From the NCBI GenBank assembly GCA_018398765.1, contig JAHBMJ010002365.1, positions 1 to 19,395 on the forward strand: DNA of 19,395 bases. The letters run 5' to 3'. The position numbers and the translations under genes were made by a program. Each line of letters starts with the position of its first letter. The stretch's first letter is position 1. The notes under the pieces were generated by a model, which was given only the letters and a program-made list of their open reading frames with translations, ran no database searches and had not been told where the DNA came from. Origin of the DNA: Chromera velia (taxonomy: Eukaryota; Sar; Chromeraceae). Below are positions 1-10,600 of the stretch, one piece after another.

Positions 1-433
1 CACATTGGGAAACCACCGGGCAGGCTGCAGAGAGACGAAAGAGGTCAGCATGCATTTGATCGAGACAAAAGGGATACTACCACCAACTTACGCTGAGGTT
101 TCTTCCACCAGTTTACGGGAGGAGGAGCCGTCGCCAAAATACCGAGACAGACAGAACGGGAAAAAATGAGGTGCTTCTGGGGCAAAGAGGAATTGACCGC
201 AAAATGTAAGAAATTTCTGTGGGTGTCTCGGCTTCCTGACATTCTGCAAATCGTTCTTGCGTCTCCTTTGCCCCCTCTGCATCCCCTCCGATGGCCTGGA
301 CAAGAGATTTCATCTGAGAGATCACAGGGAGACCGTCGAGGAATCGCCGCTGAGTCTCCTTCGCTCCTTCCGCATCTCCGGAAGAAGCCTGGGCAAGCGA
401 CACCAGTTGAGACACGACAGGAAGTGATGACAT
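1..433 (-). CDS. Tandem 31-residue repeat protein, 5' end only (partial)
   Basis: I do not recognise a named family. Exon 1 (433 down to 241) starts at an ATG and encodes two consecutive 31-residue units of the pattern LPVxSQxxSLxQA, two residues, then GDAEGAKETQxRF. Exon 1 can end at a GTCAGG donor in phase 1. A C/T-rich acceptor ending TCTCTGCAG lies at 25-36, and exon 2 (24 down to 1) resumes in the matching phase with CPVVSQC, the start of a third unit. Intron 25-240 would be 216 nt. The repeat is therefore continued across the splice junction at its exact period, which strongly supports a real gene. The start is chosen at 433 because an in-frame stop lies at 482-484 and no AG acceptor occurs between that stop and the ATG. 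No signal peptide is visible. The product is probably a soluble helical repeat protein; its function is unknown. The rest lies outside the window. Confidence 0.68.
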
Positions 434-1284
434 TCTCTGTGACGCTTTTTCGGCCTTGTTTTCCGTCCAATTGCACGCAAGTCACAAGTTTCCCGGGAGC
501 TACTGCTCGTCTTTCCCTCTCAGCCTGGGGGGTTACAAGATCTTGGTACCACAGAGCCAAAATATGAAGGTATGACAGGTCACGTCCAGACTTCGACCTT
601 CGACGCTCGTAGACGGATCAGAGAGGAGTCAGATCAAATGGTCCAATAGCTGCGCCCGTCTATTACCTACAGTACCGACTGGTTTCATCGACATGCGTCT
701 CATCATGAGCTCTGTGGCAGGTTCCATTCATGCATTGACGCGTCGGATTTGAAGGTCTCCAGTGACATCCAGTGACTCTCTCACACCCCAAACCCAGCCG
801 CGTCTCCATGCATGCGAAAGACTTTCCCACAGTGCGGCGTCGCGCACACTGAGGGACCCTGCATGGCGGCGCGGGCTGCATACGCGGCGCCGCCGCCACG
901 CCCAGTCAAACAATGTCAAACAACACAACACAGAATTGGCTGTAGACGTCATCGACTGTCACCCTAGCTCCGAAAATAAAACAGAGCGCAATCACGCCAT
1001 GTTTAATCAGGATAGGTCAGGACCAAGAAGTCGAGAGCACTTCGTTCCCGGAGATCTCAACGACACAGATCGACAGCCCTACTGACTCTCCCTTGGCTGA
1101 AAAGTGTCGTCCACCGAGATTTCTTTTTGTTCTCCGGACGGGCACGTTGCAGTTGCGAGAGCTCAAAGAAGTTGTATTGGTCCGCATGCCGGTGAAAGTA
1201 CACTGCGCCTAATTCAGTAGAGTCGTGAGGGTACAGTCATTTACAAAAATTGTGATTTTCCTTTCCTGAGTGGCTCCATCTGGG
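434..1284. other. Intergenic region between divergent genes
   Basis: About 850 bp separate the ATG of the minus-strand repeat-protein gene from the ATG of the plus-strand multi-exon gene. A GC-rich patch lies at about 780-905. Open frames here are short, have no recognisable domain and do not join any splice chain. The promoters and 5' untranslated regions of both genes presumably lie here, but I see no sequence motif that fixes a start site. Confidence 0.5.
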
Positions 1285-2495
1285 ATGGCTGCAACCGGGC
1301 CGTCTCCTAATGATTCTTCCCCCGTAAAGCAGGGGAGGAGTCTCACTTTGCTTCGCTGGGTGCGTCGTTCGTTTGCTCGTTTGGTAAAGGCAGCAGGGGC
1401 AACTGATGTTTTGCGTCTGCTGGTGGAGTTGCGTCTCTGGCTGCTGGCTTTTGTGGCCGTGCGCGTGCTCTCCCGTTTCTTCTCGCGGGCGTTGAAGGAG
1501 AGCGCCTGGAAGGCAAAGAAGGCGCCCTACATCGTGCAGGTCGGTCAGCGGGTCAAAGAAGCTGCTGGTGGGGGAAAGAATCAAGGACAGAAAGGAGTCC
1601 AATTTTCTTGCAGGAGTGGTTCAGTTTCCTAACCTTTTCACATCTTCTATTGTCTCCCTGCCTGCCTGCCTGTTCGCGTGCCTTCAGGCGGCTCTGTACA
1701 CGACGGAAAATCTGCAGTCACTTGGACGTGTTGAGAAACGAACTCTCTTTGAGAGGGACATCAGGTACGGTGAGGTCTGTGTCCGTCGTGTCTTCGTGCT
1801 CGTCTGTCCGTCTGTCCTGGGGTGCCCTGATTCCTTTCAGCTTTACTTACTCTCTCTGACACGTGCCACAAGGTTCTCTATTGTTAATTCGTGTTAAGTG
1901 AGAGGATCCCAATGGATCCTCTGCATGCTCGATCTTTTCTCTGTGCTCGTCCATCTGTTTCTCCACCCACCCATCCAATCAACTTTCTGTCTTTCTGTTT
2001 CTGTGTCTGTCCGTCCGTCCATCTGTCTTTTTTGAGTGGAAGCAGCGGAGGATTGACGTGTGAAGCCAGTGATCACGTGAAAGTCTGTCGGGAGGTGGAG
2101 AGGCAAGGGGCCCTTCATTCTCACCTTTCGGGCCCCCTGCCCACGTTGTTTGATTGTTTGCTCTGTTCTTTTGTCTTTGTTCTTTCTTTATTTCTTTTCT
2201 GTTGTGTACAAGAAAAGAAGGGAGAGGAAGAAACACATGGTCTGTCTGAATGCAGCGAAGTTTTTCCCAACGTGATTGTGAGGAGCCAGATCGAGGCAGC
2301 AGCCCGCATGACGACGAGAGAGAAACCGTTTTTGATGCCCCACTTCCCTGTGGGAGACCGGTGGCACGTGCTCACGGGAGTCCTCAATCAACTCTCCGCA
2401 CTCTTCGCCCCACATCACCTCTTCTTCGACCAAAGAGGAAGAGACAAGAGAATCCACTACAAGTCCTCATGGTGCGTCTCTTCCTTTCTCTCTTG

Positions 2496-2549
<54 letters not shown>

Positions 2550-5500
2550 CTTTTCTTTTGTGTGTCCATGTCTTCTTGGAAGTCTCTCCCCGCAAACCGC
2601 TTGTGAGGGGGCTGATGGTTGTATCGCTATTTGCCCCCATTAACCTCCCGCTTGTGAGTCAGTTCATGCGTGTATTACTACATCTGGCTGCTTTTCGAGT
2701 CGTAGAAGGTGGCTCATTGGATGAAAGGACGGTCCGAAAGGCCTGATTCAGACGCCCTAAGGTTACCTCCCGATGCAGACATGTTTATGAACATGTTTGT
2801 GCAGGTATGTATTCACAATGACCTATCACCGATTCCAGGGAGCGGGTCGGTATTTCATCACACCATTCCACCGTCTCCCTCCAGGCGCAGACGTGGCTGC
2901 CTCCAAAATTCGGTGCGTGGGGGGGGAGGGTGTGTGTGTGTGTGTGTGTGTGTATCGGCCACTCCCTTTCTCATTCTCTCCTCCCCCCCCCTCTCTGTAT
3001 GTTAGTGCGTTTAGTATTTGTGATTGTTTGCATCTATCCAAACAAGTCTGTACTCCTGCATGGGTCGGGTGTCCGCTTGGGGACGGGGACCGATCGCCTT
3101 CCTTTTTGAGGACGCCCTAGCTGGGGCTTGCAAGCGTTTTGTTGGTGTTTGCATCGATTCCCTTATCGGATCCCGTCTTCTTTCTGCCTCGTTGCTTCAT
3201 TATTCGTTCTTCGTTTTGTTGTCTCGAAACGGATGCATGACGAGAAGACCCCTCTTGCTCTTCATTTATTTTCTGCGAACGTTCCTTCCCTCCTTCCTCT
3301 TTGGACTCGCACCGCCGCACCTGGATGGGGACCGCTCTCCTCGTGCCGTTCCTTTCCTTTCCTTTCCTTTCCTTTCAAAGCCCAGAAGGTTGACTCAGTT
3401 TCCTTCCTTCCGCCTTTTTTGACCATCTCCTTCTCTCGTTTGTCCGTGTTGGCGTCCATGAATGAATAGTCTTCATCGTGTATGTGATGGTGTTGATACA
3501 AAGTAACATTGACATCATGTGTCTGACCTGCCTGCCTTCCTGCCTGCAGAATCATGCTAGTCTGCGAGCAGAGCTTGAGGGACATATCCCTGGGCACGCT
3601 CCATCCGCCTCGGAAATTTTTCACAGCAAGGTCCGATTTCATGCATAGCGTTGCACTTTCATTTGAATGTGCATTTTCGCCAAATGGGCGCCTCTCTTTT
3701 GTATGGATACATGTGCCTTTTGGGCAGCTTCATTCATCCCTTGGGGGGGGTCATTCCTGTATGTAAAGTACGAGGGGATCGAGCAGTGGTTGGGGGTGCA
3801 GTGATGGTACAGGGAGTGGAGGCTCCCGCCCTCTTTGTTTTTTCCCTCTGTTTTCTCTCTCTCTGTTTGTTTTTCTTCTTTTTTTCTCTGTGGTTTTCAG
3901 TGGAAGAGGTCGCGCCCGGGAGAGAGGGGTTCTTCTTGTACCCCCTCCTTCCATGTTACCTCCCGCTGTCTTTACCTGCGTTTCCAGAAGCTCACTGTCC
4001 CTCTCTCCCTTTCTGTCTGTGCATTGACCTCGCCTCTCTGCAGGCACGAGCACAGATTCCGCCTCGTCGAGCAACTGCGGCTCCTGTACATGCGACAGTT
4101 CAGCCCCTCGCATCCTTTCCTCAAGCAGGTCAGGAGACACAAAGTGGACGAGACAGCCTTGCACACGCACAGCGGCAGGGTCACAGACAGCTTGGAGAGG
4201 GAAGCGGGCTTGGAGAAAGAAAGTGCTAGAAGAGGCGGAGAGGGAGAAAGAGAAAAAGACCAAAGCCGAGCAAGAGGTAGAGCGAGTACATCCCCCCCTC
4301 GGGCGCCCTTTGCTTCATCAGCAGCCGGGGGGATCCAGGGTGGCGTGGGGTTTGTTGCAAAGTGGGCCTCCGGCATTCCACTGCTTCCCTCCAGTGGGCG
4401 GGCAAAGGGCCCAGCGTCCTCCTCTTTCCCGCTTCTTCGCCCTCACTTCTCAGACGACACTGCAGATGCGAAGCGAAGAAAAGACAAAGAGAGAGGGGGG
4501 CGGTCGTCTGATGAGTTGCCTCTGGAGTCGGAAAGACAGTTCGAAGATCTAGAAGGAAGTTCCAGTGCGAGTCCCGGCATTCCTGAGGGGGAAGATGAAG
4601 AGAATTTGGGAGCAGAGGGTGCTGCAGTCATCAGGGTTCTCACGCCTGCAGATGCTCCTCAGGGCTCTCTGTTGCCCTTGTCGGTTACCGAGGAGGAGGA
4701 GGAAGAGGAGGAAATGGAAATTCATCAGAGGGTGGCATTGAGTGAAAGCCCCACAGAAGAAGAAGAAGGGGACGGGAAGGGATTCTACAGGGGAAGGGAG
4801 GCTGTGGGAGACACCCCTGGCACGACGTCTATTCACTCGTCCGTCGACTCTCTTCCTGTTTCTTTTTTTTTTTACTAATTCGCTGTCCAATTTATTCACT
4901 CTCTTCCTGTCGTTCATGCGTGAGTGCAAACAAAGTTTGGGAAGTGCAAGTAGTGCAGGTGTTTGCAAACTGAGAACTGCCTGTTCGAAAGGAAAGGGGA
5001 AAGCTTTTAGGGTCTGGATGTCGAAATGCTGCATGACCTTTTGCTTTGGTTCCAGCTTCGTTGAGTGCATTCGGTAGTCTATTGTAGAGCAAGCGCCTTC
5101 TTCGCCAATGAAACAAACACTCAGCCCGTCTCTTACTTTTTCTTACCCTCTCCGCAAATTCACGTCTTCACTTGTCCCTCTCTGTTCTCTTTGCAATCCA
5201 CTCACTGCAGCGGGGCCCCTTCTGAAGATGCATGGGGAGGCATGCCGGGGCACTCTGCCTCGATCCGCCCCGTCTCCTCCACCCCAGGCCCGTTCAACCC
5301 CAACGGATCTCGCACAGGCAGTGCAGCCAGCAGTAGCAGCAGCAGCAGTACGGCTGCAGGGGTGCTCTTTGGCAGCAAAGGCTCGCGTTCTCCCTCAAGC
5401 CAACCTGTTCCGTTTTCCTCAGGACAAGCAGTAGAGGTCCCGACCCAGACGTTGAAGCTCAGACCCCCGAAGTGGATTGCGAAGGCGAGGGAGAGCAGCC

Positions 5501-7014
5501 GTGGGCACACGCTGAACATGGGTCGGATGGGCATGGATCTAGATGCAGACGGGGACAGTGGAGGCGGAGGGGCGGGGGGTCACCATCAGGGGGCCGTCTC
5601 TGGTCGCGGGGGTGGGGGGACAATTTACATCAAATCTCCTTCAGGTCGGCCCCTTTGCGTGTGTGTTTTGCTTTTATAAATGTTGCGGTTGGTTGAAAGC
5701 GTTTCGCTAGCTTCACTGTTTGTCTTCAAATTCTAAACTCACGAGCACGGTGTGAAGGCTGAAGATAATTTCGCTTCCATCCTTGGCGTTTCAAAAAGTG
5801 GAGATTTGCAAAATAGCCGCCATATGTCTGCCCCTGTCGAGTGCATGCATGGGTGTCCGTGTGTTCTTCCCTGAGTTCCCTTAATTGTGCCTGGATCTGT
5901 CCAAGTCTCCTGGCATAGGGAACCTCTCCTGTGCCTGATCAGAACAAAGGGAAATAATGAGAGCAGACACTGATCCTCACTTTCTGAATCACCCCTTTCT
6001 TTCTGGACCCCGTATGACTTGACTGCATGTGTTGCAGGGGGGCGGCTGTCAGTCCAGTCTCCTCCTTCCATGGCGATGCATCTGCATGGAGACGGGAAGT
6101 ACAGGCTGGACTTTCCTGAAGAAGATTTGAATAATCACTTTAACGAATCGGGGGGACTGGGGGGTGGACAGCTTGCGAACATACCGCACAGCTCTTCCTG
6201 GGTTGGGCCTGTCGGGTGGACAGCCACCGATTCGATGGCGCTCCATGGAGCCCCTGGGGCGGGTGGGTTGGGCATTCCTTTGCCTTTGCCTGAACTTCAA
6301 GCATTGTGGAATCGTTGTAAGCTTGTACATGCAGCTGGTGCAGTTTTGAATCTCTGTGGAACGGTGGGAGGCCTCTTTCCTGTGAGTGTGAGGAAAGCGT
6401 GGGCATTCGCTATGGGGCTCCCATGGGTCGACTCAGAAGAGGACGCGGGAATGGTCGGCTGCCTGTCTGTCTGTCTGGCTGGCTGCATTTTCTATTTTGG
6501 GTCGTTTCTGTTATTGCTTCTCGTCTTTTTGCTTGGAGCCTTTCTCAGCCTGCAACCAAGACGTTCTTTTCCATTCTGAGTGGGTGTGATCTCCTCCTTC
6601 GTTGTCTTCTTCTTTTCTTCAATGATGACTCTGGCCCCCTTTTTTCTTCTCCCTCATGCTTTCTGTTGCACTGTACATCGTCGCCCTCCTCCGAATCTTC
6701 ACCCCACCCATGCTCATTATGAAAAAGACTACAGTTTTGCTCTTGTTGTTCGCATGAAGTGACCAGTAAGTATGTGCTCTTCTCTCTCTCTGTTGGTGTG
6801 TTTGCCTGTTTGCAGGAAGATGGTTGTTGTCTGAGAATGCACATTCCTGTGCCGACCCTCAAATCAATTGTCAGTCAGTGAGTCGACAGATCGACAGACA
6901 GACAACTTGTTTGCTCCTAAACTGGCAGACAGTACGTACTTCCGCTTTTTCGTTTCAACGGGGTCTCTTTCTTTTGTTTACAAGGCGTCGTTGAGGCAAA
7001 GTCTGTTCTCCCTT

Positions 7015-7045
<31 letters not shown>

Positions 7046-7218
7046 GACGCGCAGCAGTCGAAAATCGAAGCATACCGTCAAGCCATGTGAATTTATTTGT
7101 CGGCATGCTTGCGGGCGGATCATCTATCAAATATCTATCAAGTCACTCACTCCCTCCTGCCTGCCGTCCTGCTTGCCTGTCTGTCTGCAGGTTGATGAGG
7201 AGGAACTCCGAGAGATGA
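1285..7218 (+). CDS. Multi-exon gene for an unrecognised ~813-residue protein with one N-terminal hydrophobic segment
   Basis: Inferred exons: 1285-1539, 1688-1764, 2256-2471, 2659-2708, 2779-2804, 2839-2912, 3550-3630, 4044-4838, 5211-5644, 6038-6381, 6816-6877, 7191-7218. They sum to 2442 nt, are phase-consistent and end at TGA. Residues 1-85 are basic, with a hydrophobic stretch near 51-65 (LWLLAFVAVRVL), a possible membrane anchor or buried helix. Residues about 86-290 look globular and carry segments such as PFLMPHFPVGDRWHVL, GRYFITPFHRLPPGADVA and KIRIMLVCEQSLRDIS. Residues about 300-670 are low complexity, with an acidic run at about 475-485 and a serine run near 565-572. The C-terminus (about 670-813) is again folded-looking and ends SIVSQLMRRNSER. 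No catalytic motif is evident. A faint resemblance to TMEM209-like proteins was not convincing. Least certain points: the 34-nt intron 2805-2838, the donor at 4839 and the start of exon 3. Confidence 0.62.
2496..2548. repeat. (CT)n-(GT)n compound microsatellite
   Basis: An alternating CT tract passes directly into a TG tract of about 17 units, inside the inferred intron 2472-2658 of the plus-strand gene. Open frames running through it as Cys/Val or His/Thr repeats are artefacts of the dinucleotide. Confidence 0.9.
2930..2953. repeat. (GT)n microsatellite
   Basis: About 12 GT units follow a G-rich run just after the inferred donor at 2913, within intron 2913-3549. Confidence 0.85.
3351..3376. 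repeat. (CCTTT)n pentanucleotide repeat
   Basis: Five CCTTT units occur in the 637-nt intron 2913-3549. The rest of that intron is T/C-rich and shows no coding signal I can support. Confidence 0.85.
7013..7046. repeat. (CT)n microsatellite in the last intron
   Basis: A CT tract interrupted by one GT lies within inferred intron 6878-7190, upstream of the final acceptor CTGTCTGCAG at 7181-7190. Confidence 0.85.
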
Positions 7219-8737
7219 GAAGCAGAGACGAGTATGTAGTCTACAGGTGCGGGGAGTGAACAGCACTCCCGTGCATGCAGCCTGATTCAGGTAAGGGAGG
7301 AAGAGGAAGAGGAGCGCTCGCCCATTCAATGCGGGTCGCACCACGAGAGAGAACGAGGAGAGAAGAGAACAGAAGAGAAGAAGGGAACTGATGCGTTGAA
7401 GAGATCTGCGCTGATCGATTCACTGAATTCATGATTCCTTCCTTCCTGCCTTCAGAAGTCATCGTTGACTTTGTGGAGGGAGGGGCGACGCGGGGGGAGG
7501 GGAAATGAGAGAGACGTCGTAAACAAAGAGAAGGAAGGAGGTCTCTGATTGACAGCTTAGCTCGGAATCTCGACCCATCCTGAGTGCTTGCCAGCCAGTC
7601 CGTCCTTTCGTATGTTTCCTTAGGCTGAAGAATGCCAAGCAAGCTAGGTTCTCTGGGATCTTTTGGACGGACGAAGGACAGACGGACCGAGAGACAGAAA
7701 TTAAGGCACATAGACAGGGTGGCAGGCAAGCAAGCAGGCAGATCCAGATGAGAAGCCTTCGGGGGAAAGGAAGGTTTCCTGAGGGCCGGCCTCTGCAGGT
7801 GCATGCTCGAGGAGTCTGATCGATGAATTTGTAGTGCCTGCAGAGGGCGGAGCAAAGAAAAGAAAAAGGTACGTGGTTTGTTTTTGTCGATCGACCGAAT
7901 GATGTGCGTTCCAGGAAAAAGGCTGGAATGAGGTGGGAGGGAGGAACGATTCAGATCAGTGATCGTGTGCCTCCTTGCTTCCTCCTCGGTCATGCATCCG
8001 ATGTTCTCCATCCATTGCTAGATCCATTGCTTGCATGCATGTTTGACTCGTTGGGTTAATTTTCTCCCAAATTTTGTTCATGCGTGACGTACGTTCCGTG
8101 TGCTCATGCCAACGTATCTAAGCACAGTAGGGTACAGTTTGAAGACATCAGGAAGAGAAAAACATCCCCTTGAAAAACAGTCTCTCCAGTGCTGGAGATT
8201 CACGCAGAATATACCATCTGGACCACTTCTAACATCTAGAAGCAGCTTGAGCGTTGTTCCTTCTCGTGTTACTATACCCATTGTTATCATAATACGCATA
8301 TCACTGGCATTCTTGAGAGCGTTCAATTAAGCTGGTTATCAAGATATAATCGTTTCTATGTTAACTAGTATATTAATAACTTGAATATAAAATTAATCAC
8401 TGGCATCATACAAAAAAATCCAAAATCATTGGCCGGTTATCATCTAATTGATTGTTTATGATGATAAATCATCAAAATATTTAAAACCGGTTTTTTTAGG
8501 TTTTTCAACTAATTTTTTTAATACAAGTTCTTTCAGTAAAACAAGGGGAAAAAAGATAGTCTTATTATGTACGTACTATGTAGAAAATGTTGGATAGAAT
8601 AGGATGGGATAAGATATCTGTTCCCGGTTTTTCTCAAGGTCCACTGCCAGGGAACGGCTTACAGAAGTTATACTAGAAGTTAAATCTTGATACTGATATT
8701 AATGAAAGCTATATTAACTTTAAAGTTGTGACTTTAA
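7219..8737. other. 3' flank of the plus-strand gene and non-coding region with an AT-rich island
   Basis: The segment 7219-8060 is purine-rich on the plus strand. A 256-codon open frame on the minus strand is low complexity (Ser/Pro/Leu) and I do not accept it. The segment 8078-8330 has mixed composition and an 82-codon minus-strand open frame with no family resemblance that I can name. From about 8331 to 8737 composition falls sharply to AT-rich, with homopolymer runs and small hairpins such as ATGATG...CATCA near 8460-8476. This AT-rich stretch directly precedes the retroelement repeat and may belong to it. Confidence 0.5.
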
Positions 8738-9070
8738 AGTGAAATTCTAAATGAGCTTGTGACTTTGATGGTGATGGACGTGGGTGGGCCATGCAAGTCC
8801 GTATATGGCCGCACGCATGCAGAGCGCTTTCGCGGTGTGGCGTACGAATTATTCTGGAATTAATTAATCAGACAATTAATTACATGCATGCATGGACTAC
8901 AGTCGCGTGCAGATGCATATAGAATTTCATACAAAGGAACAAAGCGATGGGTGATCGAATATGGAGTCAGACTCGGATGCAACGAACTGAGACACTCACT
9001 CCTCCAGGTGAGGTGCACGAACATAAACCATATGAAGGCTGACTGTCTGCATGAGCAAATGCCCACATGA
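8738..9070 (+). pseudogene. RNase H-like pol C-terminus remnant (upstream copy)
   Basis: A single frame reads through VTLMVMDVGGPCKSV, then THAERFRGVAYEL, then SRADAYRISYKGTKRWVIEY, and ends in NELRHSLLQVRCTN and KADCLHEQMPT before a TGA at 9068. It is interrupted by a TAA at 8861. The layout resembles the end of Ty1/copia RNase H: an Asp near DVGG, a Glu in HAE, an Asp in RADAY, then a terminal motif like KADxLTK. It lacks any upstream pol sequence; AT-rich DNA lies immediately 5'. It is non-functional as it stands. Confidence 0.6.
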
Positions 9071-9121
9071 GGGCCAAGAAGTCGTAAGAACACATACGTC
9101 TCTTTGTTTTTGATTTTTGCT
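8738..9121 (+). repeat. Upstream copy of the ~380-bp direct repeat
   Basis: This segment matches 10979-11390 from AGTGAAATTC through the TTTTTGCT tract. By eye there are about 18 differences in 350 aligned bases, nearly all transitions, with no indel until the 3' tail. The downstream copy has an extra internal duplication of about 26 bp near its end. Confidence 0.88.
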
Positions 9122-9177
9122 GCTGACGCTCAGCGAGAGGACTTCGACTCACCCTTTCTCTGCCAGGTAAGGGAGGC

Positions 9178-10101
9178 ATGGTAGACAAACAACATATGGG
9201 AGACTATCCCTTGATCGGCGAGAGGCAGTCGTTCGATATATGGATTGGGGAGTGCGATGGACTCAAGGAGAGTAACACGAGACTCTTTGGGAAAATGGAA
9301 GCTGAGATCACCCAGTATCATGCTTCACAGCTATACCTTGCAGCCAAGAAGCACCCTAAACTCGCCCGAGCCCTCGAAACACTCAAGAAGAAGAAAGAGT
9401 CGGGGGATACGTCGCTAAAGACGTCGGGTACCTTCTCTTGGAAGAAATACTGCGAGACAGTCATTGCAGTGATCAAAAACGGATTGGAACACATGGATTC
9501 CCAACGGCATGACAATCTGATCACCGAGTGGTCATCCTTGTGCGCCGACGGACTTCAAAAACACACAGACAACATTGACTCCTTCCAGTTGCTGTGCGAT
9601 TACATCGAAAACCTCAAAATCCGAACCAATGAAGCGGGTGCAGATGGGGATATAGGAGAGAGGCAGAAGGCTAAAGCAATCTTGCAGTGCGTGCCCAAGT
9701 TCTACCAGCTGCAGTGGGGGGCTGCATTGACCGATGACAAGCTGAATGATCCCGATGAGCTAATTAAGCTCATAAAGAAGATGTGTAAGCCGGCCACAAA
9801 CAGATTCTCTGCGGTGACCGTCGGCAACAGCAGCAACGTGCGGGACATCCACCAAATTGAATCTGCGCACTATGTTGGTGGTACGGGTTTCCCTCCGCAA
9901 AAGGGCAAAGGGGAGCAAAGGGGGAAAGAAGGAAATGGAAAAGGACAAGCAGGAGCAGCTCCAGGGAGGCAACAGTCTTCTGGAGGAGCATGGACTTTCA
10001 ACAGCCCCTCCCAATCACAGCAACAGCAGCAGACTGATCCAAACAAATGCACCAACTGCAGTAGATGGGGTGCGCACAAGGTCCGACAAGGATGGCAGTG
10101 A
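9178..10101 (+). CDS. Ty1/copia-like Gag protein (307 codons to a premature stop)
   Basis: This is the longest intact reading frame in the element. It starts MVDKQHMGDYPLIGERQSFD. The middle section (about residues 100-215, including AKAILQCVPKFYQLQWGA) has the helical composition expected of a copia-type Gag capsid region. It is followed by a Gly/Gln/Lys-rich linker (about 240-285) with a QQQQQ run and the first half of a zinc knuckle, CTNCSRWGAH. The final Cys expected for a CX2C...HX4C knuckle is not reached in this frame, which stops at 10099-10101. A CAG/GTAAGG sequence, a good splice donor, lies just upstream at 9164-9170. The role would be to package element RNA into virus-like particles. 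The frame is intact enough to have been translated recently. Confidence 0.7.
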   Translation: MVDKQHMGDYPLIGERQSFDIWIGECDGLKESNTRLFGKMEAEITQYHASQLYLAAKKHPKLARALETLKKKKESGDTSLKTSGTFSWKKYCETVIAVIKNGLEHMDSQRHDNLITEWSSLCADGLQKHTDNIDSFQLLCDYIENLKIRTNEAGADGDIGERQKAKAILQCVPKFYQLQWGAALTDDKLNDPDELIKLIKKMCKPATNRFSAVTVGNSSNVRDIHQIESAHYVGGTGFPPQKGKGEQRGKEGNGKGQAGAAPGRQQSSGGAWTFNSPSQSQQQQQTDPNKCTNCSRWGAHKVRQGWQ

Positions 10102-10544
10102 GTGCAAGGCGGTCGGGTACTGGTGCCCAATATGCATACAGACCGGCTATTTCGAACACTGCTGCCCTGAGGGAATAAGGAGACGTGCAGAAAGGGAGGC
10201 CTCCCTTCGAGGGCAAGGGGGTAACACTGTCCTAGGACACTGTCCCTGCTCAGCTTGGACGTGGGGGTGGGAATCATCGGGATGCCTACTGGATGGAGTC
10301 TAAATCTCACACCCCCCCTCCTCTGACCTTTGGAGGAATCCCACAGTCAAAGTGGCCGTCAACACTCCATGGATCAGCCATGATGCTGACTAGCAATGAT
10401 AACTCGAATGCCGAATTCCCCTGGATGAGGGCGATGGAGGAGAGCGGCACTCCAAACTTCTGGATGAAGGAGTTAGGAGGAGACAACAATCCAACATTCA
10501 GGGTGGGCGAGGTTCTTGGGAGCGCGTCTAAGAATGACAAGTAA
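10030..10544 (+). pseudogene. Frameshifted Gag tail with a second Cys/His cluster
   Basis: After the Gag frame closes, the +1 frame continues with ECKAVGYWCPICIQTG and then YFEHCCPEG, a second Cys/His zinc-knuckle-like cluster, to a stop at about 10301. A third frame (10293-10544) carries a further peptide without a recognisable domain, where a protease would be expected; no DSG or DTG motif is visible. Two frame changes within 300 bp suggest decay rather than programmed frameshifting, although the first could be either. Confidence 0.5.
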
Positions 10545-10600
10545 AGCTAGATAGAAACTCATTCATGCATGACTTATTCATCAAACAGCAGTAGCATGAG

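Noticed and set aside
2037-2094. Possible extra small exon (GGLTCEASDHVKVCRE) between 1764 and 2256
   Set aside because: The frame is open and splice-like sites exist, but exon 1688-1764 joins directly to 2256 in phase, so the extra exon is unnecessary. It could be an alternative exon.
1891-2643. 250-codon plus-strand open frame
   Set aside because: Only 2256-2471 fits the exon chain. The rest is T/C-rich intron and a CT/GT microsatellite.
7191-7259. Terminal exon read as VDEEELREMRSRDEYVVYRC to a stop at 7257
   Set aside because: It needs a phase-0 junction, whereas the preceding exon with its GTGAGT donor ends in phase 2. The other frame stops at 7216-7218 and closes the model.
7241-8011. 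256-codon open frame on the minus strand
   Set aside because: Its peptide is Ser/Pro/Leu-rich low complexity arising from purine-rich DNA, has no domain and sits in the 3' flank of the plus-strand gene.
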